Assembly (NCBI GenBank): GCA_028023455.1
Contig: JAQFVV010012510.1
Coordinates: 3,513,420-3,577,419, forward strand
Reading direction: 5' to 3'
DNA length: 64,000 bases
Source: Epiperipatus broadwayi
Taxonomy: Eukaryota; Onychophora; Udeonychophora; Euonychophora; Peripatidae
Each line of letters starts with the position of its first letter. Position 1 is the stretch's first letter. A program made the translations under genes and the position numbers. Below the pieces are notes generated by a model, which was not told the origin of the DNA, did not search any database, and saw nothing but the letters and a program-made list of their open reading frames with translations. Positions 1-13,100 of this stretch are shown here, in pieces.

Positions 1-121
1 GTGGCTCATTAGAAGCTCATTTTTATAATCCACCATGTATTTGAAAAGATTTTTGATTAAGTATCTGGAAAAGAATCTTAATTTTAAGGCATCTTAGATA
101 GTGAAACTTATCTCATACAGC

Positions 122-211
122 AATGTATTTGATCTATTTAACTTCTTTTTATATGTTTTATATAATAATGTATTTCATCTATTTAACTTCTTTTTATATG
201 TTTTATATAAT
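122..211. repeat. 45-bp tandem duplication, two units
   Basis: Units 122-166 and 167-211 each start AATGTATTT and end TTATATAAT, and differ at one base (G versus C). The near identity indicates a recent local duplication, probably replication slippage in AT-rich DNA. Confidence 0.85.
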
Positions 212-373
212 AAGATTTGTCTTCTTATATCTAAAAAAGGAATACATCAAATATAAAGAAGCTGCTGCAAGAAAGTAATCTTGAGTTTATTTAAAAGTTG
301 AGTCTGATTACTTTTTATCTATATTATATTAAAATCAACTATGTTCTTTATTAATGCTTTTATACAACCCACA

Positions 374-935
374 CTTATGCTTGCACATAACTGTTATTAA
401 AACAGGCAAAACTCTCCATACAGTAGTGCCACTCAGTGCCAGACACTACTGTACGGAGAGTTTTGCCTGTTTTAATAACAGCTATGTGCAAGCCTAAGAA
501 ATGGTAATCATGTAATGTTTAGTGGTTTAACCCCAATCCTGCCTAATGGGATAGTGGTGGCTAAGGTTGTTAAAGAGCCAAAGACACCAAAATGTATGGG
601 TGCTGAACTGAGTTCAGACCCATATGACTATATAAGCTATTGAGTTTAGATTGAAAATATTATTGTGTTTTCAATTTTATTCTCGTAATTTTGTAGTTAA
701 GTAGAGATAAAAGCTGGCTGCTAGAGGGTTGCCTTAGATCCTAAGATCTGGTGCAGTGCTTTCAGATCCAAGGCTCCTCACTAACGAAGGCCACAAGCTA
801 GAAACTAGTCTGGGGATATTGGCTGAGTAGGTACTAGATGGGGATTTTATGCACAACACTTCTAGCATCCATTGATTACTCTGGCTAGCATTGAATGGCA
901 CTACTGTATGAAGAGTTTTGCCTGATTTAATACAA
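374..935 (+). repeat. R1 repeat, copy 1, with one full head-to-tail period
   Basis: This copy starts with a 55-bp inverted repeat (arms 374-428 and 444-498) and then runs through a complete R1 unit. The phrase CACTACTGTA beginning near 444 recurs near 899, so one period is about 455 bp and the sequence runs back into its own start. Related sequence occurs at 2550, 16015, 22780, 23155, 25785, 45965 and 49309. Short open frames inside the copies look like a conserved protein family only because the DNA is repeated. Confidence 0.8.
768..822 (+). ncRNA. Hammerhead-like motif, R1 copy 1 (damaged)
   Basis: Stem I strands are UCCUCA (775-780) and UGGGGA (811-816), a possible 6-bp helix. GAAAC (801-805) and GUC (808-810) are present. 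The core at 781-787 reads CUAACGA rather than CUGANGA, so the invariant G5 is lost and this copy should be inactive. Confidence 0.4.
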
Positions 936-1008
936 CCCATTATTGACAGTTAACTGAAACTGTCAATAGTAGGTTGTAAAAAAAGCATTATAAAAAGTAA
1001 TATAAGTA

Positions 1009-1052
1009 GAAGTTCTGATGAAGATTGCTGAAGCAATTGAAAATGTCAATAG
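1009..1052 (+). ncRNA. CUGAUGA-stem-GAAA motif, weak hammerhead resemblance
   Basis: CTGATGA at 1015-1021 is followed by one extra A, then a hairpin (GATTGC/GCAATT around TGAA), then GAAA at 1039-1042 and GTC at 1045-1047. Stem I is only about 3 bp, and the extra A before stem II departs from the textbook core. It belongs to the wider set of such motifs in this window but is a weak ribozyme candidate. Confidence 0.25.
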
Positions 1053-1129
1053 TGGTTGTAAAAAAGCATTGTAAAAAGTAATAAAGAACATAAATAATTT
1101 TAATATTATATGGATTTGGCAATGCAATA

Positions 1130-2200
1130 AGAAAAATAACGTTATAATACTTTTTATCTAACAGGCAGATAACATTTAACTGTAGAATATGCTAATGCTA
1201 AAAAAGCTATCTTTAAAATATTTACATAACTCCCTAAAAGATCCATTGTAAGGATAATTGCTTCCAGAAATGACTTTACATTTAACTTTTGAAAAAGAAT
1301 AACTATTTAGACTATGATTCAAAGTTATTTCTAAATAGCATAGAATTGATTATTGTAGAATGCTACCTGTAAATTTTTGAATTTGCTATGACTAACATTT
1401 AATTTGAAAGTTTCTAATGGAAAGTATTTTGTCCAGTAAATTAATGGTTTTTCAACATTTAAAGAATCTAAAGACTTTTAAATGAAAGTCATTTTTTCCA
1501 AATAGATTCAAAAGTTGAAATGAAATCAATAAAGGTAGATATTAGCTTTTAATGTGGATTGTTAAAGATGAAATGGGTTCATAGCATCTTTAGCCTGATG
1601 TAAATCTAGCTATTCTAAAGATAGACAGTTCCCAACTACTAACATAATTTTTCTTAAAATTATTTTTTCCAACAGCATGTAAAGAATCCATAACAACGAT
1701 ATAGGAAAATAAGATTCTGGATACTTGGTAGGCTTATTAGACTTTAAGATTTGAGAACTTTGGAAGGATGCAATCTGCTCTTAGGGCTTGTATTAGTTTT
1801 AAGACACCCAAAGGGCAAGTTTGTAATCACCAATATCAACTAGTTTTATTACGTTGATATTATAAAAATATTGTGAAATAGAAGCTTGTAATTTTGCTCT
1901 AATAATGATTTTTCTAGTTCTGCTGACCTTGGGGGTTTAGAAATCTAATATATATGATAAGCAATCTCACTGGCAGAGACAGCAGTAGTTCTTTTAAAAA
2001 TATTTTCATATCCACCATGCTTTTGTAAAAGGAACCAGGTCTTATGACTCGAGTCTGTAAAGTTTTGCTTTTCCATATCTCTCTCCAATTTTCTTTTCTA
2101 GTATCATCCAATGAATGATTTTACAAGTTTGTCAGAATTTTCCAGATTTTTGTAGACAAATATTGACTACAATGAATTCTTGTGACTTTATTCCAACCTG
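1130..2200 (-). pseudogene. LINE relic A (minus strand), heavily decayed
   Basis: Stretches here match, in the same order, the better-preserved relic at 60790-62230. Examples are the blocks near 1190-1240, 1330-1360 and 1545-1600, which correspond to blocks near 61200, 61355 and 61740. The 60790-62230 relic shows reverse transcriptase motifs on the minus strand, so this copy is inferred to be the same LINE in the same orientation. No reading frame survives, and the boundaries are approximate. Confidence 0.5.
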
Positions 2201-2662
2201 AAAAATATTGCTTTTCAAATTGTTAAAAGAAAATGAACAATTATTAAAACAAATACATTCAATGGAAAAAATAATTTAATTTTTTTTTTTAAATCTGCAT
2301 TGTTTAATATTATATTAAATAAGTAGTAAGAAGTTTTTAATGATAGTATTTATAATAATGTTTGCAAAGCCATTAGTGTTTCTTAAGTCAATACATTGAC
2401 TTTTTTTATTTATTATATTCCCTTTTCATCATAAAATAGATGCATCAAAAAAAAAAAAAAATACAACATTGCTGCTTTTATTGAAAAGATATGGTGATAA
2501 TAGAATATAATGAAAGTCTACGATTAGCCAAGATATCTTTCAAAAAATGCTATTTAAAACAGGCAAAACTCTCCATACAGTAGTGCCACTCACTGCAAGC
2601 CAGAGTAATCAATGGATGCCAGAAGGTTTGGGCATAAAATCCCTATCTAGTGCCTGGTCATT

Positions 2663-2716
2663 CAATATCCCCAGATTAGTTTCTAGCTTGTGGCTTTCAT
2701 CAGTGAGGAGCCTTGG
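2663..2716 (-). ncRNA. Hammerhead-like motif, R1 copy 2a
   Basis: Read on the minus strand: stem I UCCUCA with UGGGGA, CUGAUGA core (2697-2703), a small stem II (AGC/GCU around CACAA), and GAAAC. The cleavage triplet reads AUC rather than GUC, which breaks the second pair of stem III. Otherwise this is a well-preserved copy. Confidence 0.4.
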
Positions 2717-2744
2717 ATCTGAGAGCACTGCACCTAGATCATAT

Positions 2745-2799
2745 CCAAGGATTTTCACTGATGAAAGCCACAAGCTAGAAATTTAGTCTGGGAATATTA
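2745..2799 (+). ncRNA. Hammerhead-like motif, R1 copy 2b
   Basis: The core CTGATGA is at 2758-2764, GAAA at 2778-2781 and GTC at 2786-2788. The stem I strands are UUUUCA and UGGGAA. Compared with the common UCCUCA/UGGGGA, pair 2.5-1.5 has changed from C-G to U-A on both sides, and pair 2.4-1.4 from C-G to U-G. Both changes keep the helix, which argues that structure was maintained in an ancestor. Confidence 0.45.
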
Positions 2800-3431
2800 G
2801 GTGAGTAGGCATTAGATAGGGATTTTATGCACAAGCCTTCTGGCATCCATTGATTACTCTGGCTTGCACTGAATGGCACTACTGTATGGAGAGTTTCGGC
2901 TGTTTTAATAACAGTTATGAGCAAGCATAAGAAATGGTGATCATGTGATGTTTGGTGGTTTAAAAAATAATATCTGCAGCTGAAATTGAAACATTTAAAA
3001 AAAAATAGCAAATAAACAGATTAAGAAACTTAAACATGTCATATTTCTGATTCTCAGATTGGCTTAAAGTCATCACAAAAACTTCATCTTCAACTTTATA
3101 TTGTTTTGGAGATTTTTGCCTTCTCGAGTACGAATAGCTATACCCATATATGAAGAAGTATATAAAAATGCACATTACATCATTGTTTTTTGAATTCAGC
3201 CTTACTATTTAATAGTAAGTATTGTATGTGGATATTTAAATATTAGAAATTTGTGAATAAATCAAACTATCAAAGCAACTGTTTTTATTTTAAGAGAATT
3301 TTTATTTTCGTTATGATGTATACCAATTCTATTACTAAAATAAATGTTCACATATATTTACAACCATTCAGAAATTCGTATTTTTCATGAACATATTTTT
3401 CACTTTTTTTATTTGGTGGCTTTCTAATGGA

Positions 3432-3450
3432 GGGGGGGGGGGTATATAAA
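3432..3450 (-). promoter_or_regulatory. TATA-like sequence beside an 11-nt G/C run
   Basis: Eleven G (3432-3442) are followed by TATATAAA. Read on the minus strand this is a TATA-like element followed directly by 11 C, the same layout as TATAAATA plus 11 C at 42328-42346. It may be a relic of the same element type, or chance. It lies about 600 bp upstream of the ACY1 start codon and on the opposite strand. Confidence 0.2.
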
Positions 3451-4060
3451 CAAAATGTGTTTTTCCATGTTAAAAAGTTTGCCGACCATCTGGGTTCGGT
3501 AAATGAACTTTCTCGTGCGCAGATCATAAAATAAAAATACGAATTTAATATTACATAGCTGATGAGAAAGTTATATTAAAGGAGCGGAGTGCACGATTTA
3601 ACTCTTTAATATAAATGTAATCTTATTATTGATTAAATATGATAATTATTTAGCTATATAAACATGCATTATTAAAATTTAATTTCTCATATCTTTATTT
3701 CAAATTTTAGGAATCAAACTGTAATATTACTTTTATTTTAATAAATTTTAATACTTTTTTTAACTTGCGGGGTAGTTTTAACTAAAATATTATTCTACTG
3801 TATTCTCGACCAATTTCTACGTACAAAATTAAAAATATATTTCTTTCTCTACGTAGTACTGTAATTGTTTATTAGTTTCAAACAACTAATTTATCAAAAT
3901 AAAATAAAAAATTACATTTACGTCTTATAATTTTTAACTTTTTATATAATGATTACTCTCAGTTAATGTTTATTTTTAAAACAATTAAAATCCTTTTTAT
4001 CTGATCATGTAGATATGTGGCTACAAATCTATCACATAAGTGTCGAGATTTCAGACCACA

Positions 4061-4154
4061 ATGGCTGCCAAGAAATTAAAGTTGGATACAGATCCGGTAA
4101 AAAATTTCCAAGAATATATTCGAATTAAAACTGTACATCCAAATCCAGATTATG
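4061..4154 (+). CDS. ACY1: ACY1 exon 1 (start codon; residues 1-31)
   Basis: The ATG at 4061 lies in a good context (A at -3, G at +4), and an in-frame TAA at 4037-4039 with no ATG between fixes it as the start. The exon has 94 nt, with residues 1-31 and one base of codon 32. The motif IRIKTVHPNPDY near residues 20-31 matches the N-terminal helix and loop typical of ACY1. The N-terminus has the same length as the vertebrate one. Donor is G|GTATGT. No signal peptide, consistent with a cytosolic enzyme. Confidence 0.96.
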
Positions 4155-7100
4155 GTATGTTTAAAATCTTTATTGTTTAGAAATTATTATTGAAAAATAT
4201 TTACTTAATCACTCATCAACTAGTAATATTTTTTTCATTGTGAATAAATATTTTGTTTTCGGCTACTGACGCATTAAACTAGTGAAATATTATAGCTTGA
4301 TACTGAAATGATGTATATTTACCTTTAAAATCATACGCAGTAATGTGTTTTTGTTTTATCCTTCAATATATATTAGCAGTTTGTGAGGGGGAAAGTATTT
4401 TTTTTTTTTTGTAAAGCAAAATCTGTTGAATAGACCTCTCTCTACATAACAGGTGCCTTCGTTTAAGGGTAGAGTGGCGAATTTTGAGAGCTAAAACTTC
4501 ATAGATAACTGTCACTTCCGGTGCTCGAACATCATATGATTTCCCAAACGATAACTCTTTCAATTGTTTATTTTGATAAATATTATCCTGCTGACATGAA
4601 ATGAATTAATCTTAATATATAGTTTTTACGACTGCTAGTTTTAAAAAAAGTACCTAATTTCTATAACCATTGTGTTTGTCTATTCCATTTACGGCATATA
4701 CATATAAAATAAGAATGCAATAAAAAATTTATACGTAATTTAAAATTTTAAATCTATCATTTTGTATTTTAATGATATAAAAGATTCATTGAGCAAGAGC
4801 AAAACACCGATGACGAACAAATATCTTTTAATATATTAGCAGGCGTATCAAGCCTATGAAGAGTAAATACTGTATTCTCTACAAACTTGTAATGAGTTTT
4901 CAGTTAAGTCTTCTTCAAGCCTGTAACCTATTAATGGTGTATGTGATGACGGGGTAACCTTCGGGAAAATATCTCAAACGTATCACATCAAAGTCAAACT
5001 TTACAATTCATTAATTAGATTCAATTTGTGTGTTTCTAATATTTTTACTATATTTTGAAACATAAAAAAGGCAAATATTTACTTTTTATAGTACAGTATA
5101 TATATTGTACAAATTTAATGAAAGCAAGGATGTTTTATTTTGTATTAAATAATAAAATGCAGTATTAAAAGAGGAATAATATTTCAATAATAATGTATTT
5201 ATTTAACATATATATATATATATTAATCATAAAAGTACTTCTTGAGATTGCAACCAAGATTTAGATTTACTAGTGGCTTTATTAAATCCTTCAATTTTAT
5301 TTATAACTATCAGTGTGATAGGTATTAGCTATCTAGTTCATGTTTTCTATTTATTCATATTTACATAAATCAATGACTTAAATTTCATTTATGAAACAGA
5401 TTATGATGATCATGGATTGTCATGAATATAGACCAATCCTCATTTACATCTGGAAAGATCAAATTCATCAGGCTTATTATTGGATCTGAAAAAAGATATT
5501 TGGAATTGCCAAAGAATTCCACTTTTTCATGCCATAACTCTTCAATTATAAATTCTTCATTGATATCCAGAAATGGGGGTTTGATTTGAGATAAAATCTT
5601 AAGTACTGAAAATTATATCTTGAGTTATTGACAAATCTGATCTACTTAGATAGCTTTGTGTACATTTTCTGTGAGGCAGTTTTTTTTCTGATATCTGTAG
5701 AGGAATGTGTGATAGAGCAGAAACCTTTTCATGAAAATATTTAATTGAATATCCAGAAGTTTAATGTGAGAACTTTTTTTCAAAAGTAACACAGTTTTCA
5801 CCAATAAAATATACTAATGCTAAAGAAACTGGCCCCAATGTGCTTGCACCATAATTCCAAATAGTACCAGCCAGCTTTCCAATTAGATTATTCATGTAAT
5901 TTAGATCTAATTTTTACTTTATGATCCAAAAGTATCTCCTAAATATTATAAAGTTGGATTTATTTCAGTATATTATGCAAAAGATTATATTCAGATTATG
6001 AAGTTTTCCTGTTATTTATATGGTTGTCTTGATTGGATTAGAAATAAGAATCCCAGTCTTTGAAAAATCTTTCTATTCATTTCATATCTTTATTGAGAAA
6101 CTTTTCTATTTTAGGAGATCACAGGTTAATATATTAAATAAAGTAGATGACAGAACTGAACCTTGTAATAGACCATTTTGTAAAATTATTCCAATTGTCA
6201 TATAATATCACTTGAATTTTTTTATAAGAGAACATTTTGTCAAGTAATGTTTTAACAACTTTTATACACAAGCTTAAATTAATACTGTTGCTGCATTTAA
6301 GAATTTTAGATACTTTTAGAAGTAAGTCTTTCCCAATAGAAACATAAACAGTTTTAATTTGTTTTGAAAGTGTTTTCATTGAGAATTATTAAAAAAATAA
6401 ACTCCTCCCAATATATTTCATGGATAACCTCCATTATTCAGATAAGGTAGAGGTTTAATTACCTGATTTTCCAGCTTCCTTTGTAAATGCTATAATTACA
6501 TACTAGTTAGTTTCAAAATTTGAGCATAATCACATTCAAATATATATATATACGTGATATGAATCCCTTATTGTAAATTATAAAAGCATCACATTATAAT
6601 ATATAAAGTTAAGCATAATGCTTAACTTTATATATATATGTGTGCATATTTTTTCACATCAGAAAATTGTACATGATTAAAGGAATTTTGGGTCTAACAG
6701 CCTATTTATATCTACTCCATTACTTCTTTATTATTTTGTTTATTCATTCACATATAGATTAATATGTCTCATTAATCATATACTATTCTCTCCATATCTC
6801 TAAAAACAGCCTACTATAGATATTATTTCTTTAATCTCAATAGGGTATAATTTATAATTAGTAGGCTTCAACTATTTCACATTTTTTTCCACATTTAACT
6901 AAGAAGCAAAATACCTCCTGTAACTGAATTAGATATTGATGATTTTCGAAGGTTTCTGATCAAAAATTCTAATTGCTCATTATCCAATATGAACATGATA
7001 CACTATAAGCCAACATCTTGATAACATAAAAATAATAAATATTTGTTTTACATATTTGTAAGTCAAACAATCTAAGAAATTTATCTAAAATTAATAACCT

Positions 7101-10100
7101 GCTGATATTTTCTGAAAACAAGACTTAATTCTTATCTTAATAAACATTATGATCTCCTGTTTGACAATGACCAAAAATATATTTAGACCACCAGAATTAG
7201 AAGTTTGATGATTTCTTCAAACAGCTTCATAATCTCATTATGAAATTTTCTGAACAGTTCGTATGTATATGGACAATGGGATCCACACCATAAAGAATAT
7301 TAATATGATTATTGAACAAGATATTGATAGATCAATATTTCAAAGGAAATTATATTGGCTTGGGAATAAATCTTAAAATAGTTTTCAAACTTTTTTACAT
7401 TATCTTCTTTCCTTCTTAGAAATGGAAAAACAGATTTATAAATTTAATTATATAATCTCTTATTTTATATAATATAGTATGATTATTTAAAAAGTTTTAA
7501 TGCTATATTTTTTTGATTTTTATGTCTTAATAGATCTTATATTAATGGGGTGAATCTTAATGAACAAACATCCTATTATTATAAATTTTAAAATATAATT
7601 TTATTTGTTAGTGATCTACATCCAGTAATTGTCAAAGTTGTGCATGCTAAAATATTTAAACTATTATTTCACCATCTCCTTGCCATACATTTTGTTGCAG
7701 ATGGAAATTGAAAAATGTCATCCTAGTCTTTCATGAACAATCAAGATTTTCTAGAAAAAACTAATTCCTCATAAATCTTTTCTATTTCTCTATCTACATT
7801 TTAAAGGAGCTTTTAATCAAATCATTATGAAAATTCTTGCTAGTACATTGACCATCCATAACTTCATATATACAATTGTTATTATATTAAGAATCAGTTT
7901 ATTTTCATTAGAAACTTACTTCATTCATTTCTTACTCTTTCATCATTCTTGTTTGCCATTCACATGAATTTTTTTTCTAATAAGAATAATGTATTCTGCA
8001 GATATACTCCTTGTTATGATACTTGCACACTAATGAGGTTATGATTACAAAAGGCTCTTTTCGTCTCAGTTTTATTGAATTTGATATCTAAATGCACTAT
8101 TCCAACCAATAATATTCTCTGATAAATCCTCCACATAACAAATGACAAATGTCTTCTATCCATTTTTTAGACATTTTAATAATTTTCTAAGAATTCTTAA
8201 TTGCAAAGATGAATAATGCTAGAAATCAGATAACCTGCAATAAAATTTCAAATTTATTTACCCTCAACCTCAAAATTTATAATCTTAAAGCAAAAATAAG
8301 AGTCATTAATGTCATTGCAATATGCATTCTTGTTCTTTAGAGGTCACTGTTCAAACAAAAACACAGCCATCTGTATCATCATTAAATATATCTCATCATA
8401 TTTATACAATTCTTCTACCAATCTTTTTTTTTAGAATTCTGGTGACCCAATCAAATAATAAATTCATCTTTTAACAACATAATTGTTTAATCCTATTAAG
8501 ACAATTATACATATATAATCTTACTAAGAAAATTGTCTTTCCTCATTAAATAGGGCGTGGAATACTATACTGTACTGTATTTTATCCTAGTACAAATAGC
8601 GTTGGCAATTTAAAAGTTAAATTAATAAATTTCTAACGAAAAATATATTTATGTAAATATATTTGATCTATTATTTTAAACAACGTGAGTGTATATATTT
8701 TTTTGGTTTGTGTTTAATGAAATTAAAAAGAGAGAAGGAATGTAGAAAGTACAAAAAATATAATTTAATTAAAAGAAACCTTTATCGCAAGGCCATCATC
8801 AGCATGGAAACAAAGCGATAACATTCATTAAGTAATTAAAGATGGTGATCAAGAAAAAAAGAAAGACTTTGTAGGCTAAATTATTTTAAATTTGGTACAC
8901 ATTGGTAGGTGTCAATAGGAGTTGCGCAGAAAGAAAAAAAAAATAAACAAGGAATAACAGTTGGTGCAGAGGGTTCTTCTTGGATCGTCCTTCCTGCAGA
9001 GATCAGTAAAAATAAAAATAAACGTGAAGAAATTATGAAAATGGGCCAAACTACTGTTACTAATAGACTGAAATATTAAAATGTGCGAGTAGTAGCAGTT
9101 CATTTGCTGGAGTTGCTTTGTACCTGTGTCGCGAACTACCTGAGTGAAGAAGCCATCTCCTACTAGATTTTAACCACAAAAACTTAAAGATCGCTGGAAT
9201 ATTGGATCGCAGATCCATTCTAAAGAAAGGTCAACATTAGAAATCCTGCACGTTAACATTCAAACTTACCGGTAAGTAACTTTATTAAATCAAAAAAATT
9301 AGTGATCACTTTCTTGAACTCTTAAGCATGATGAACTGTCGCCACGAGTCATATGAATAAAAGAAACAAATGTTAGTTGTAGTTTTATATTTTGATTGGC
9401 TTTTTATATTTTATTCTCTCAATCATATTAATGTTTTGTTTCGTATTAATAAAGTAAAATATAACTTACGTTGTTATTAATTCTTATAGTTCTAAATTCA
9501 TTACAATTTAGACATTATTATAATTCAAATAAATTGCCAACATTGTACTGAAACACAATCCTCCGGAGATTCCAAAATTTCGTCGTAGCTAAATAAATAA
9601 AAAAGGGATATTTGCCAGTGAATTCTAATATAGAATTCTGGTGCCTTTCAAATAAATTAAAAGCTGGCTTACTTTATCCCATTATTTTAGTAGCTACATT
9701 AGTTAAAAGAGTGTTGTGTGACCAGGAAAAATAATTGCATCCATTAAATCTTACTGAATTGTATGACGAAACAAATTTAATAGATAGGACGTAATTTGGT
9801 CACCGAGTACGAGTAGTTAACTCGTTTAAAACACTAAATAATGTAGTGGACGTTAAAAAACCATCAAGTAATAAGATATTAGCATGTTCATATTTTGAAG
9901 GATTTACATTTATACTGGAATCATAATTTATATTAATTGTCAAATCATTTTCTACTTTAATTGCTGGAGAGGTTTTAACTTAATCATGATATACAGATCC
10001 ACATATCTGACTAATGAACTTTAGTAGCAGTAGAGTTCTTATTTCTTCAAGTCAGCCACTATCAATAATCTTAAAATCCATTTTCATCTTAAGCAAATGG

Positions 10101-13100
10101 AAAAATTATACAGCCATAATTAAAGTTCTAATAGCTGTGCAGATGTTATTTAAAATATTTGAGCAATGAAATTAAAGAATTCTAACTTATGTTGGGAACT
10201 TTATTATAATGATATTCAATATTTTTCTTTTGTAATCAGAGACATTCTATGGCTTAATGACATCCTCAGTTTTGGAAACTATTCTAAATCATTTTTATTT
10301 TAGACTTCTGCCTAAATGAATCATTGCATACTGATTTCCAAATCCAGTTTAAGTAAATATGGTGTTTGCTATCCTATTCAAATATGTGATGTTATAAACA
10401 TTTTCTATCCTATTCAAATGTGTGATTCTTATACTAACCATTAGAAAAGAGAACTGATATACCCATGTCTTGGAAGCACACACACATGCACATATATATG
10501 CTGAACTTCAATTTTGCCATGACCAGTCATTTAGCAACCTTTTATAATTGTGTGTGCATGTTTGTGAGTATGTAATAATAAGTCTATTTTGTATTTAGGT
10601 AATTTATATGCTTTTTTACTATTTTTAGCCACTGCCTTAAACTTTTTGACAAATTATGCAGAGGATTTAAATTTGCCATATAATATTGTTGAGGTAATTT
10701 TTATATTTAAATATTTTTTCAACTGAAATAATCAAATACATTTAGTTTTTGTTTTGTTTTTTTGCAAAATTTTATTTGTGTATGATTTGTTTTAATATTT
10801 GTTATTAAATATATTAATCACGAAACAATAATTTTAAAGAAAAAAGTATTTTTAATTAAACAAAACATTTTTTATGAATTCTTACTTCCATTTGATACTT
10901 TATTTAATATGAAGTTATTTTACATTGTCTTAGACAAATTTTTGCAATTTCATCCTTCTATAGATATAAAAAATTGAGAGAATCAGTGACTTCCTTCCAT
11001 GAGAATTATGAAATGGAACAACATCAAGCTATTAATGCAAACATCGAAATTCAGGTGTTTGATATTTCTAACTCACCTGGCAAATGAAAATTGTTCATGA
11101 GATGCATATGTAGTGAGAGAAAGTGGTATAAATATCTATGATAATGGATGTTTGTGATATTGTGGATTTGAAAAGAGATGTATTGGTAAAAAACTGCCGT
11201 CAAGCGGCCATGCGTAACTAGCTACCAAAAGACTACAACAATGGTATTTATTTGATACCCTGGCACAACCGCTTGATTGTGTTGTTTTTGTGAAAAAAAC
11301 TTGGAAATATCGCAAAGTATCTATTTTCTAAAGGAAAAAAACTGATATATGAAAAATTAAAAAATAAAGGCAAATTATGTTTTATTTGCTATATCAAATA
11401 AGAAACATTTAATATTAAAATTATTTTCTTTTATGCAAATCATAAATTATCTTTAAAAAATAAAAGTAAATCATAGATTCTACATCCTCATCTGACATCT
11501 TCTTCACCAATAGTGAAGGATACATCATAATATAATTTATTTATTTTTTCATAATCAGCACTCATCTGGCTAATTCACTTTTTGAGATTTCCTTTATTAT
11601 CTGTCTAAAAATACTGATATACCCACTTACTGACTATAGCCATGTAATATCGGTCAGTAAATAGTTAGGTTTTTGAGCTTGAAAAAATTTCTAAGTTTCA
11701 TCATAGCAGATGAGCTACTATACCAAGAGGCTCTTTAATACATTGTACAGGCTTACACCTGCATTTATGTATGTAATATATGCAGAATTCAAACTCCAAC
11801 TTTCATATGACCCACAACTCTCAGTGCCATCTTATATTGCTGACTTACCTGATCACACACATGTATAACCACTTACAGACAAATTTAAATCTGTAATTTT
11901 CAATAAAAGATTTTATAACAATATAAACTTCTTCTTCTTCTTTTTCTATCTTTTCAAATGTATTATCAAATTTATAAAGTCAAAAAACTTCACATAAATA
12001 TATTTAATTTTTTATTTTATCTTTAATGTTGTTTTTTCTATGTTTTATAGAACCTTGATAAAGTCCATATTATTATTGAAAAATGGACGAAACGTTGGAT
12101 ATTTATATTTTATTTATGTAGTTTATATAATGTATATCAATAAATTTTTTGAAAAGAAAGTCTCTCCGATATATTTATGTGAAGTTTTTTGACTTTAAAA
12201 GATTTTATATCACAATAATTCGCCTTTATTTTCATTTTATTGATTTTATAAGTAATGTATTTATATAAGACTTGTTCAAGAATATTATTTGCTGATTTAT
12301 TCAGCATATGTTTGATATTTATTACGTTTACTATTTTCTTTTAAATTTTAATTTGTTAAGTTAATTCTGTAAAAGAAAGTAATTGATTATAATTACTTAA
12401 AACTTTTTTATTAAATTTAGATATCTCCTGGTAGAAAAATATTGATAATAACATGGAAAGGCAAAGATCCATCTCTTCCAACACTAATGTTAAATTCTCA
12501 TACAGATGTTGTACCTGTGTTTCCAGTAAGTTATTATTATTACTATTTTATAACTGTTTTGGGTTTATATAATGAGCAATATACAAGATAATTACCTTAC
12601 ATTGAATTATTTAAAATATTTAAAAAAATATAAGAAAACTGGCATTATATAAACATATATTGAACTGGGTCCATCGAAGTTACACGTTTATTGCAACTTT
12701 TTAAATTTTGTAACTAACTTTTGACACCTTTGGGACTGCTGAGATGGACTGGCCCTTCAAGTAGAGGAATAAAATACCATTGATAGCATAGTCATCAACG
12801 ATACCCATGGTCAGATCGGGCTATACAGAGCATAACACGACAACATTGCCTGGCCGTGGCCCACCTCAATTGACCCTGCCATCCAAAGCATTTTGTTTGT
12901 TTTGAGGATCAAACTCAGATGCCAGCCAACCATATGTTATATAGTCTATATGCTTCGGATGACAGTCACACAATCCAGCGCTTGAAATATCCCAAGCTAG
13001 CTCCTACTCTTAACCAGGGTCCAGCACATTTAATTTAACATATATAACATTTATAACTTGAAATTAATGATGACGTAGTGACAAGAGAGAGAGAATAAAC

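Larger units (their letters stand above)
2550..2965. repeat. R1 head-to-head palindrome (copies 2a and 2b)
   Basis: Copy 2a (2550-2742, minus sense) and copy 2b (2743-2965, plus sense) face each other across a centre near 2742, giving inverted arms of about 190 bp. Copy 2b continues past the unit end into the unit start (gcaagcataag, ggtggttta), so it crosses the R1 head-to-tail junction. Divergence between the arms suggests the palindrome is old or was built from two different copies. Confidence 0.8.
1..4060. other. Upstream region of ACY1, mostly repeats
   Basis: No coding gene is supported here. It holds a perfect-period short duplication (122-211), an R1 repeat copy (374-935), a decayed minus-strand LINE relic (about 1130-2200) and an R1 head-to-head palindrome (2550-2965). 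From about 2970 to 4060 no known repeat was recognised; it includes an 11-G run at 3432-3442 next to TATATAAA and should contain the ACY1 promoter and 5' UTR. No transcription start could be placed from sequence. Confidence 0.6.
4155..10628 (+). other. ACY1 intron 1
   Basis: It is 6474 bp long. It contains minus-strand LINE relic B (about 5400-6400), a 31-bp palindrome at 6602-6632, a TA run near 5208-5223, and a short imperfect duplication near 10369-10430 (CTATCCTATTCAAAT twice). About 6700-8600 and 8600-10600 hold AT-rich sequence in which I recognise no coding gene or named repeat; a CTGATGA on the minus strand at 8796-8802 lacks the GAAAC partner. Confidence 0.7.

Noticed and set aside
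122-211. Repeated units considered as a CRISPR-like array
   Set aside because: Only two contiguous units with no spacers, and the window is eukaryotic.
734-940. Open frames at 734-940 (-), 2547-2786 (+), 2775-3011 (-) and 16094-16324 (+) encode similar peptides, as if a small protein family
   Set aside because: The similarity follows from R1 DNA similarity; frames are short, cut by stops in other copies, and the conserved part overlaps the RNA fold, which explains conservation without a protein.
8791-8802. CTGATGATGGCC on the minus strand as another hammerhead core
   Set aside because: The partner reads GGTTTC rather than GGCCGAAAC, so no GAAA follows stem II.
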